This document shows positions 20,568-27,049 of a DNA stretch of 27,049 bases, piece by piece. Within the stretch, counting starts at the first letter, position 1. Each line of letters opens with the position of its first letter. The notes below the pieces were generated by a model, which worked only from the letters and a program-made list of their open reading frames with translations, had not been told where the DNA came from and ran no database searches. The stretch is from JAMQPK01 sp035937795. GTDB lineage: Bacteria; Acidobacteriota; Vicinamibacteria; Vicinamibacterales; JAMQPK01. The stretch lies in contig DASZHO010000144.1 in assembly GCA_035937795.1 (NCBI GenBank), forward strand, positions 1 through 27,049. Reading direction: 5' to 3'. A program made the translations under genes and the position numbers.

Positions 20568-22061
20568 ATGCTCATCAGGTCCTGCTACAAGCGATTCGTC
20601 AGCAATTTCGCCGACCCGGCGTTCCGCGTGCGCGCGTTCGCGCTGATAGGCGGCAAGTTCATCGGCCTCGCGCTGTTGCTCAGCGTCATGTATGCGTGGA
20701 TCGGCTCGCCGCTCCAGGCGCAGGCGGCGCCGGCGACGCCCCCCGGACCCACACCCGAGATGATCGCCATCAACACCGCCTGGACGTTGATCGCGGCGTT
20801 CCTCGTCTTCTGCATGCAGGTGGGGTTCGTGATGCTCGAAGCCGGCTTCGCGCGCTCGCGCGAGTCGGTCAACATCCTCGTCGAGGGCATCGTCGACACC
20901 TGTATTTGCGGCGTGACCTTCTGGGCGTGGGGCTTTGCCTTCATGTTCATGGACGGCAACGGGCTCATCGGCCTCCACGGATGGTTCCTCAAGGGACTCC
21001 CCGAGATGTACGGCACGACCGGCGTGCCGCTGCTCGCGTTCTGGGTGTTCCAGTACGCCTTCGCCGACACCTGTTCGACCATCACGTCGGGCGCCATGAT
21101 CGGACGCTGCGGCTTCGTCGGCGACATCCTGTACAGCATCGGCGTCACCGGGTTCATCTATCCAATCATCGGGCACTGGGCATGGGGCCCCGACGGATGG
21201 CTGGCGGTCATGAACCCGATCCCGTTCCACGACTTCGCCGGGTCGACGGTCGTTCACAGCATCGGCGGCGCGATCTCGCTGACCGGCGCGATTGCGCTCG
21301 GGCCGCGCCTCGGTCGGGTGTTCAAGCGCGACGGCGGCGGGCCGATGCTGCCGCACAACATCATCCTGGGCGCGGTCGGTGGATTGATTCTCTGGTTTGG
21401 CTGGTACGGGTTCAACCCGGGCAGCACGCTTTCCGCCATGGACACAGTCGGGATCGGGCGCGTCTCGTTCAACACCACGCTCGCCGCCTGCTCGGCCGGG
21501 TTGACCGCCCTCTTCTATATGTACGCCCGCACGGGGACGTGGGACCTGAGCTACACGACCAACGGCTTCCTGGCCGGCCTCGTGGCGATCACCTGTCCTT
21601 GCTACTGGGTCACGCCGACGGGCGCGTTCTTTGTCGGCGTCGGCGGCGCGATCGTGTGTGTGTGGGCGATCGACGCCCTCGAGTATTTGCGCATCGACGA
21701 TCCCATTGGCGCCGTGCCCGTTCACTGGGTCGCCGGCATGTGGGGCACATTTTCGCTCGGGCTCTTCGCGAGCGGCCAGTTTGGCTCGCCGACGCCTACC
21801 GGCGCCGATGTCAGTTCGGTCGTGAAGGGCTTGCTCTACGGCGGTGGAATGGGACAATTGAAAGCGCAGGTCATCGGCATCCTCGCGGTCAATACTGCGA
21901 CGTTGATCGTGTCCTTCGCTCTCATGTACGCGGTCAAGGCGACCGGGACACTGCGGATACACCGTGAAGGCGAGCTCGAAGGGCTCGACCTGCACGAGCA
22001 CGGCACGGTGGCATATCCCGAATATGTCTTGCACCACATCGACGGCACACCCGGCGGCTAG
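20568..22061 (+). CDS. amtB: Ammonium channel / transporter
   Basis: The protein is 497 aa. A long N-terminus with a hydrophobic segment (about 24-45, ending LQAQA-A) suggests a cleaved signal peptide before the 11-helix channel. The pore twin histidines are H230 (DFAGSTVVHSIGG) and H386 (DDPIGAVPVHWVAGMWGT); D222 is the conserved Asp of the recruitment site. Further family motifs are LEAGFARSRESVNI and LPHNIILGAVGGLILWFGWYGFN (261-283). ATG 20568 has GAGGAG 5 nt upstream. Amt proteins take up ammonium and are closed by PII, and glnB lies downstream here rather than directly beside amtB. The cytoplasmic tail (462-497) carries several His and acidic residues. Expression is probably from the sigma-54 promoter upstream. 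Confidence 0.95.
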   Translation: MLIRSCYKRFVSNFADPAFRVRAFALIGGKFIGLALLLSVMYAWIGSPLQAQAAPATPPGPTPEMIAINTAWTLIAAFLVFCMQVGFVMLEAGFARSRESVNILVEGIVDTCICGVTFWAWGFAFMFMDGNGLIGLHGWFLKGLPEMYGTTGVPLLAFWVFQYAFADTCSTITSGAMIGRCGFVGDILYSIGVTGFIYPIIGHWAWGPDGWLAVMNPIPFHDFAGSTVVHSIGGAISLTGAIALGPRLGRVFKRDGGGPMLPHNIILGAVGGLILWFGWYGFNPGSTLSAMDTVGIGRVSFNTTLAACSAGLTALFYMYARTGTWDLSYTTNGFLAGLVAITCPCYWVTPTGAFFVGVGGAIVCVWAIDALEYLRIDDPIGAVPVHWVAGMWGTFSLGLFASGQFGSPTPTGADVSSVVKGLLYGGGMGQLKAQVIGILAVNTATLIVSFALMYAVKATGTLRIHREGELEGLDLHEHGTVAYPEYVLHHIDGTPGG

Positions 22062-22091
22062 CGCCCACTAGGCACATTTGCTAACGCGAAG

Positions 22092-22115
22092 ATGGCCGGC
22101 AATCGGGCCGGCCAT
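22092..22115. terminator. Hairpin after amtB
   Basis: ATGGCCGGC-AATCGG-GCCGGCCAT, a perfect 9-bp stem with a 6-nt loop, 30 bp past the amtB stop. There is no T-run, so it may stabilise the mRNA end or reduce read-through into the porin instead of terminating. Confidence 0.45.
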
Positions 22116-22136
22116 CCCGCTCATCGAGGAGGACAC

Positions 22137-23036
22137 GTGACACGATTCTTAGTCGGCGCCCTGAAGACGATGATATTGATATCGGTGACATTCATATCCG
22201 CATCCTCGGTCTACGCCCAGGCACCCGCAGCACCGGGGGCCCCTGCGGCCCCGCCTCCCGTCAACAGCGGCGCGATCAAACTGACAGGTGGGCTCGACGT
22301 CCCTTCGGTCTATTACTTCCGCGGCATCCGCCAGGAGGTGAGTCCCACGGTCACGCTGTGGCCGTACGGCGATGTGGGTATCACGCTCGCCTCGGCAGAC
22401 AAGGGGTTGAAGAGCGTGGCGGTCAACTTCGGCGTCTGGAACAGTCTTCACACAGGCAGCTCCGGTTCGAAGACGTTTGGCAAGAGCATGCACTACGAAG
22501 AGGACTTCTATGGGACGCTCACGCTGGGATGGTCCGCCGCCTCGCTGGCGGCCATGTACAAGGCCTACTCCAGCCCGAATCAGTCGTACAACACCGTGAA
22601 GGAAATCGATTTCACGCTCACTGGGACGCACAAATATGCCCCGTACGTCATCGTGGCGCAGGAGCTCAACCAGACGAAAGGCAACTTCATCGTCGGCGCC
22701 GATGGTGGCCAGAAGCGCGGTACGTATACGGAGCTTGGCGTCACGCCGACCTGGTCGATGGGACCAACGACGTACTCGATCCCGCTGTCGGCAGGCTTCA
22801 GCCTGAAGAATTACTACGAGGCCAACGGGAAGGACATCAGCAAGTTCGGATTCTTCGATGCGGGCGGCATGATCACCGAGAACTTCGGTGGGATTCCCGC
22901 GAAATTCGGTGCTTGGAACGTCCACGGTCGCGTCGATTACTTGAGGCTGAGTAACGGCACGATGGCCGTCGGTGTCGGGACCGGAACGAACAAGAACAAG
23001 TACGTGGTCCTGGGCGGCATCGGGCTTTCGTACTGA
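22137..23036 (+). CDS. TorF-like outer-membrane porin
   Basis: The protein is 299 aa from GTG 22137, with GAGGAGG 5 nt upstream. The signal peptide ends at VYAQ (about residue 28), and an Ala/Pro-rich linker follows. The mature part is a beta-barrel with alternating strands rich in Gly, Tyr and Phe. Its start, IKLTGGLDVPSVYYFRGIRQEVSPTV, fits the TorF / TIGR02001 family (VSDYVFRGISQT). It ends in LSY, an aromatic C-terminus for outer-membrane insertion, though Tyr rather than the usual Phe. Porins of this family are often found next to glnK-amtB in proteobacteria and probably help ammonium or small N-compounds cross the outer membrane; that is inference. Confidence 0.8.
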   Translation: MTRFLVGALKTMILISVTFISASSVYAQAPAAPGAPAAPPPVNSGAIKLTGGLDVPSVYYFRGIRQEVSPTVTLWPYGDVGITLASADKGLKSVAVNFGVWNSLHTGSSGSKTFGKSMHYEEDFYGTLTLGWSAASLAAMYKAYSSPNQSYNTVKEIDFTLTGTHKYAPYVIVAQELNQTKGNFIVGADGGQKRGTYTELGVTPTWSMGPTTYSIPLSAGFSLKNYYEANGKDISKFGFFDAGGMITENFGGIPAKFGAWNVHGRVDYLRLSNGTMAVGVGTGTNKNKYVVLGGIGLSY

Positions 23037-23088
23037 GCAGCGCCGCGGACGAATCAGGTTCTTTCGAGCGAGCCGAGATCGGTAAAAC

Positions 23089-23137
23089 GGGCTATCAGCC
23101 CCGAGGGGAGACGGCGTAGCGGCGGCGCTGAGCGCCG
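23089..23137. other. Two hairpins in the leader of glnD
   Basis: GGGCT-ATC-AGCCC (23089-23101) and CGGCGCT-G-AGCGCCG (23123-23137) lie just before glnD. The second is followed by GAAAAAA rather than a T-run, so it is not a plus-strand terminator. Confidence 0.35.
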
Positions 23138-23154
23138 GAAAAAACGCTAAGCTA

Positions 23155-25701
23155 GTGGCCGTGCACGTCGGTCAGGCAGAGCTCCGGGTTCGTCAACAGC
23201 AGGCGCTCGATGCCGCGCGCGGCGAGTTGGTCGCGTCAACCGAGCGCGGTGAGGGCGGGCGCCAGGCGCTCGCCCGGTTTTCAGATGCCGTCGACGAGAT
23301 CCTGCGCGACCTGGTCGAGGCCGTCGCCGCCGAGACCGGGACACCGATCGCCGTGTGCGCGCTCGGCGGCTACGGTCGCCGGGCGCTGAGCCTGCATTCG
23401 GATATCGATCTGCTGTTGCTGGTCGGCGGCCGGATCGGCCGCCCCGAAGAGCGGTTCGTCAAGGCGCTGCTGCATCCGCTCTGGGATTTGAAGTTCGCGG
23501 TGGGGCACCATGTGCGCGAGCTGGACGATTTCGATCGGCTCGAAACTGACAACCCGGAATTTCTGCTGGCGCTGATGGATCTCCGGCAGGTGGCGGGGGA
23601 CAGGGCACTGTTCGACCGGTTCGACGGTATTCTGCGCGCGTCGAGCGGCCATTGGCATCCGCAGATTCTTGACGCGCTCGTCACGCTCACCGACGAGCGT
23701 CACATTCAGTTTCAGGACACGCTGTATCAGCTCGAACCCGACGTGAAGGACGGACCTGGAACTTTGCGCGACATCTGGGCAACGCGGACAATCTTGAAGC
23801 TGGCCGGCGAGCCGCGAGCCGCCGCGGCGGTGTCGGCGCCGGATCGGCTCCGGGACGCCGAGGAATTTTTGATGCAGGTGCGGTCGGGCATTCATCTCGA
23901 TATGGGGCGCAACGTCAACGTGCTCAGCTACGAGCTTCAGGAGAAGGCGGCGGACCGCTTGAAGTACGTCGGGCCCGACGCGCGCCGGCGCGCCGAAGCG
24001 CTGATGACCGACTACTTCAGGCACGCCCGCGCCGTCACGCGTGTGTTGGGGCGCGTCCGTCGCGCGGCAAAGCCCGTCCCGGCCACGCCGATCCGGCTGA
24101 TTGGTCAGAACCTGATGTGGGTGGTGGAGGGGATCACCTTCGCCGATATGAAGCAAGCCGCGGCGTTCCCGGTGTCGTGGCTGCGCGCATTTGAAGCCGC
24201 GGCCTCGCGCAACGTTCAGGTGGCCGACGAAGCGCTCGCGCTGATGGAGCGCGAGCAGGAGGCGAACCGCCACGCGCCCGGCACATTCCTGCCGACGGCA
24301 GGGGACAGACATCGGCTCATGCAGTTTCTACGCCCGCGCCAGGGTCTGGCGGCGCACCTAGCCGACATGCGCGACTGCGGGTTGCTCGGCGCGCTGTTTC
24401 CCGAGTTCGACGAGATCTCGTGCCGCGTGACGCGCGATTTCTACCACAAGTACACCGTCGACGAGCACACGCTGCTGACGGTGCGGAACGTGGAGCGCCT
24501 GCTGGACCATCCGCGGTTCGGCCCGGTGCTGCGCGAGCTGCCCGCGCCCGAGCTGCTGGTGCTGGCGCTGCTGTATCATGACGTCGGCAAGGCGCGCGAG
24601 GGAAACCACTCCGAGGTCAGCGCCGACATGGCGGTGCCGATGATGGAGCGGCTGGGCCTGGACGACCACGCGAAGGAGACGATTCTCTTTCTGATCCGCA
24701 ACCATCTGAAAATGTCCCGCGTGGCGTTCCGGCGCGATACCGAAGAACCCGAGGTCGTCAAGCAGTTCGCCTCGCTCTTCAGCACCGAAGATCATCTGAA
24801 GCTGCTGTGGCTGCTCACCCTGGCCGACGTCGGCGCCGTGAGCCCCGACACGCTGACGGGGTGGAAGGAAGAGTTGTTGTGGCGCCTCTACGTCGACGCG
24901 TACAACCAGATGACGCTCGGCTATGGCGACGAAATCATCGACCGCAGCGAAGCCGCCGCCCAGCTCCGCGCCGGGCGCCCGGACGATATTTCGGAGCCGG
25001 AGATCGCGAAATTCCTCGAGGGCCTGCCGCGCCGCTATCTCATGCTCTTCACGCCGGAAGCCATCTATCGTCACGTGCGGCTCTCGCGCGACGTCACAGC
25101 CGACGATGCGCACTTTTTTCTGGAGAACAAGGCCGCAGTGTGGGAGCTCACCGTGGTCTCGCTCGACAAGCCATTCCTGTTCTCCAATATCAGCGGCGTG
25201 TTGTCCTACTACGGAATGGACATCGTGCGCGGCCACGCCCTGACGAGCCTGACCGGATTGGTCCTCGACGTCTTCCAGTTCATCGATCGCGACCGGTTTT
25301 TTGAGCGGAACTCGCAGGGGCGGCAGCAGTTCGACCGCACGTTGATCGACGTGGTCGCCGGACGCACCGATATTCGCGCCCTGCTGAAGAACAAGGAGCG
25401 CAGCGTGGTCTTCCGCCGCGCGCCGCTGGTGCGGCGGACGCCGGTGATTTATTTCGACAACGAACATTCGCAGCGCTACACCGTGCTCGAGCTGGTGGCC
25501 GACGACGCGCCGGGGTTGCTGCACCGCGTCAGCCGCGTCATCTCCGAGCACGGCGTCGATGTCGATCTCGTGCTGATTTCGACCGAGGGACAGAAGGCGA
25601 TAGACGTGTTTCATATCACTCGCGGCGGGGCCAAGCTGGCCGAAGACGCCGAAGCGGCGTTGAAAGGCGACCTCGACCGCATGTTGAAGGAGAGCGCATG
25701 A
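23155..25701 (+). CDS. glnD: PII uridylyltransferase / uridylyl-removing enzyme
   Basis: The protein is 848 aa (E. coli GlnD is 890). The nucleotidyltransferase motif is GGYGRRALSLHSDIDLLLL, with GG71-72 and metal-binding D83 and D85. The linked GlnD-specific domain contains EPDVKDGPGTLRDIWATR. The HD hydrolase has YHDVGKAREGNHSEV with H475 and D476. Two C-terminal ACT domains start about 661 (ELTVVSLDKPFLFSNISGVL) and 774 (LVADDAPGLLHRVSRVISEHGVD), the glutamine-sensing part. It uridylylates PII at Tyr51 when glutamine is low and removes UMP when it is high. GTG 23155 has no obvious ribosome binding site; GTG 23161 is an alternative. The stop overlaps the glnB ATG (ATGA), so enzyme and substrate are co-translated. 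Confidence 0.96.
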   Translation: MAVHVGQAELRVRQQQALDAARGELVASTERGEGGRQALARFSDAVDEILRDLVEAVAAETGTPIAVCALGGYGRRALSLHSDIDLLLLVGGRIGRPEERFVKALLHPLWDLKFAVGHHVRELDDFDRLETDNPEFLLALMDLRQVAGDRALFDRFDGILRASSGHWHPQILDALVTLTDERHIQFQDTLYQLEPDVKDGPGTLRDIWATRTILKLAGEPRAAAAVSAPDRLRDAEEFLMQVRSGIHLDMGRNVNVLSYELQEKAADRLKYVGPDARRRAEALMTDYFRHARAVTRVLGRVRRAAKPVPATPIRLIGQNLMWVVEGITFADMKQAAAFPVSWLRAFEAAASRNVQVADEALALMEREQEANRHAPGTFLPTAGDRHRLMQFLRPRQGLAAHLADMRDCGLLGALFPEFDEISCRVTRDFYHKYTVDEHTLLTVRNVERLLDHPRFGPVLRELPAPELLVLALLYHDVGKAREGNHSEVSADMAVPMMERLGLDDHAKETILFLIRNHLKMSRVAFRRDTEEPEVVKQFASLFSTEDHLKLLWLLTLADVGAVSPDTLTGWKEELLWRLYVDAYNQMTLGYGDEIIDRSEAAAQLRAGRPDDISEPEIAKFLEGLPRRYLMLFTPEAIYRHVRLSRDVTADDAHFFLENKAAVWELTVVSLDKPFLFSNISGVLSYYGMDIVRGHALTSLTGLVLDVFQFIDRDRFFERNSQGRQQFDRTLIDVVAGRTDIRALLKNKERSVVFRRAPLVRRTPVIYFDNEHSQRYTVLELVADDAPGLLHRVSRVISEHGVDVDLVLISTEGQKAIDVFHITRGGAKLAEDAEAALKGDLDRMLKESA

Positions 25702-26030
25702 AGCTGATCAAGGCCATAGTTCGCCCGAACATGGTGGACAACATCAAGGAGGCCCTGGGAAAAATGAACATCGCGGGCATGACCGTCACCGAGGTGCGCG
25801 GACACGGCCGGCAGAAAGGCCACACGGCGGTCTATCGGGGCCGGGAGTACGAAGTCAGCCTGCTGCCCAAGATGGAGATCGAGGTCGTCGTCCCCGATCC
25901 GGCCGTCGACGAGGCGATCAAGGCCATCATCGGCGCGGCGCGCACCGGCGAGATCGGCGACGGCCGCGTGTTCGTGATGCCCGTGGAGCAGGGCTATAAC
26001 ATCCGCACGGGCGAGAAAGACGTGGTATAA
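25698..26030 (+). CDS. glnB: PII nitrogen signal-transduction protein
   Basis: The protein is 110 aa. Both PII signatures are visible: the T-loop RQKGHTAVYRGREYEVSLLPK with the uridylylation site Tyr51, and the ATP-binding/C-terminal block IIGAARTGEIGDGRVFVMPVEQGYNIRTGEKD. The region around G35-HGRQKG-H42 is canonical. PII binds ATP/ADP and 2-oxoglutarate, and controls AmtB and glutamine synthetase adenylylation or transcription. It starts within the glnD stop and is 154 bp before glnA. GlnB and GlnK cannot be separated by sequence alone; the position beside glnD and glnA favours GlnB. Confidence 0.95.
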   Translation: MKLIKAIVRPNMVDNIKEALGKMNIAGMTVTEVRGHGRQKGHTAVYRGREYEVSLLPKMEIEVVVPDPAVDEAIKAIIGAARTGEIGDGRVFVMPVEQGYNIRTGEKDVV

Positions 26031-26038
26031 CTTCGGCT

Positions 26039-26074
26039 CGAAAACGAGATCGGGAGTCGTGTTCCTCGTTTTCG
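26039..26074. terminator. Inverted repeat downstream of glnB
   Basis: CGAAAACGAG at 26039-26048 and its exact complement at 26065-26074, with a 16-nt loop, 8 bp after the glnB stop. The right arm contains TTTT. It may attenuate transcription before glnA. Confidence 0.4.
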
Positions 26075-26126
26075 CGCCGGCCTGAGTCCTGAGTTTTCCC
26101 AGACTTTCGAAGACGCAAGGCGTTTG

Positions 26127-26140
26127 GTGCGGATCCGCAC
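26127..26140. promoter_or_regulatory. 14-bp perfect palindrome GTGCGGATCCGCAC
   Basis: A perfect dyad 45 bp upstream of the glnA start; a candidate operator for glnA. Confidence 0.4.
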
Positions 26141-26157
26141 ACCGGAGCGGCTCAGTA

Positions 26158-26173
26158 CCTTTTTGTAAAAAGG
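26158..26173. promoter_or_regulatory. Hairpin beside the glnA ribosome-binding site
   Basis: CCTTTTT-GT-AAAAAGG is a 7-bp stem with a 2-nt centre. Its right arm runs into the GGGGGAGGG ribosome binding site 5 nt before ATG 26185, so it could act as an operator or modulate access of the ribosome. Confidence 0.45.
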
Positions 26174-26184
26174 GGGAGGGATCG

Positions 26185-27049
26185 ATGAGTGCGCAAGACG
26201 TAATGAAGTTGATCAAGGAAAAGGGTGTGAAGATGATCGATGTGCGGTTCATCGATCTGCCGGGCATCTGGCAGCACTTCACGGTGTCCACCAAGGAATT
26301 TGCCGTCGACGCGTTCGAGGAGGGACTCGGGTTCGACGGCTCGAGCATCCGCGGCTTCCAGGCCATTCAGGAGAGCGACATGCTGCTCTTCCCGGACCCG
26401 GACAGCGCGTTTCTCGATCCCTTCACCGCCGAGCCGACGCTCGTGCTCATCTGCAATGTGAAAGACCCGGTCACCGGCGAAGCCTACAGCCGGGATCCGC
26501 GGTACATCGCGGCGAAGGCGGAGAGTTATCTCAAGTCGACCGGTATCGCCGATGTCGCCTATTTTGGTCCGGAGCCGGAATTCTTTGTCTTCGACGAGAT
26601 CCGGTTCAGCCAGGGCTACAACCACGGGTTCTACCACCTTGACAGTTCAGAAGGATTCTGGAACAGCGGCCAGCAGAAGGAGGGCGCGCCAAACCTGGGA
26701 TACAAGGTTCGCTACAAGGAAGGCTACTTCCCGGTGCCGCCGATGGACGCGCTGCAGGACATCCGCACCGAGATGGTCCTGATGATGGAGCAGATCGGCA
26801 TCCACGTCGAGGTGCACCACCACGAAGTGGCCACCGCGGGCCAGTGCGAGATCGACATGCGGTTCGACAAGCTCCTGACGATGGCCGACAAGCTGATGAA
26901 GTACAAGTACGTGATCAAGAACGTGGCCAGGAGGCACGGGAAGACCGCGACGCTGATGCCCAAGCCGATCTTCCAGGACAATGGGTCCGGCATGCACGTC
27001 CATCAGAGTCTCTGGAAAGGGAACAAGAACGTGATGTTTCAGGCCGGCA
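26185..27049 (+). CDS. glnA: Glutamine synthetase type I, cut by right edge
   Basis: 288 residues are visible of about 470. The start MSAQDVMKLIKEKGVKMIDVRFIDLPG, then FDGSSIRGFQAI (beta-grasp and early catalytic loop), FGPEPEFFVFD with the metal ligands of GSI, VEVHHHEVATAGQCEID, and KPIFQDNGSGMHVHQS are all canonical for GlnA. ATG 26185 is preceded by GGGGGAGGG. It makes glutamine from glutamate and ammonium, the first step of the GS-GOGAT pair with gltB/gltD. The adenylylation Tyr and the C-terminus are outside the window. It follows glnD and glnB on the same strand. Confidence 0.96.
   Translation, partial: MSAQDVMKLIKEKGVKMIDVRFIDLPGIWQHFTVSTKEFAVDAFEEGLGFDGSSIRGFQAIQESDMLLFPDPDSAFLDPFTAEPTLVLICNVKDPVTGEAYSRDPRYIAAKAESYLKSTGIADVAYFGPEPEFFVFDEIRFSQGYNHGFYHLDSSEGFWNSGQQKEGAPNLGYKVRYKEGYFPVPPMDALQDIRTEMVLMMEQIGIHVEVHHHEVATAGQCEIDMRFDKLLTMADKLMKYKYVIKNVARRHGKTATLMPKPIFQDNGSGMHVHQSLWKGNKNVMFQAG

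Noticed and set aside
20514..22037. 507-codon minus-strand frame opposite amtB
   Set aside because: Shadow of amtB; charged low-complexity translation and no ribosome binding site.
23037..23154. Riboswitch before glnD
   Set aside because: Two short hairpins are present, but I can match them to no known class.

Overview
The DNA is high-GC and every gene is bacterial. A Sec-secreted repeat protein, a TorF-like outer-membrane porin, tandem PepSY-TM proteins and the PqqD/HprK-like/nucleotidyltransferase gene mix suggest a Gram-negative soil bacterium. Acidobacteriota (Vicinamibacteria-like) is my best guess; this is inference from gene content and style, not from a marker gene. No rRNA, tRNA, CRISPR or transposase gene was seen.

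Region 1 (1-6699, all minus strand) is a compact peptide-maturation (RiPP-like) locus. In transcription order it holds a PF14907-type nucleotidyltransferase, a PqqD-like leader-binding protein, a radical SAM/SPASM enzyme, a 59-residue peptide gene (3711-3890), an HprK-like kinase and a SipW-type S26 signal peptidase, followed by a large secreted repeat protein that leaves the window. The small peptide has a YxxPxL leader motif, three cysteines and a C-terminal serine, and I propose it is the substrate. A 177-bp imperfect palindrome, flanked by a 3-bp direct repeat, sits in frame just after codon 4 of the peptidase gene and looks like an inserted mobile palindromic element. This locus is the most novel part of the window.

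Region 2 (6700-14935, plus strand) is nitrogen (or sulfur) reduction and assimilation: a sirohaem nitrite/sulfite reductase, then gltB and gltD for glutamate synthase.

Region 3 (15135-18137) holds a secreted protein with an HEFEH zinc motif, a minus-strand operon (YcnI-like copper protein and two paralogous PepSY-TM membrane proteins), and a divergent cupredoxin. It looks like a periplasmic copper/redox module.

Region 4 (18522 to the right edge, plus strand) is the nitrogen-control block: a NifA-like sigma-54 activator, the ammonium channel amtB, a TorF-like porin, glnD (uridylyltransferase), glnB (PII with Tyr51) and glnA (glutamine synthetase, cut by the edge). Good -24/-12 sigma-54 elements lie before both the activator gene and amtB. 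With gltB/gltD, the window encodes ammonium uptake, the GS-GOGAT cycle and its PII-based signalling.
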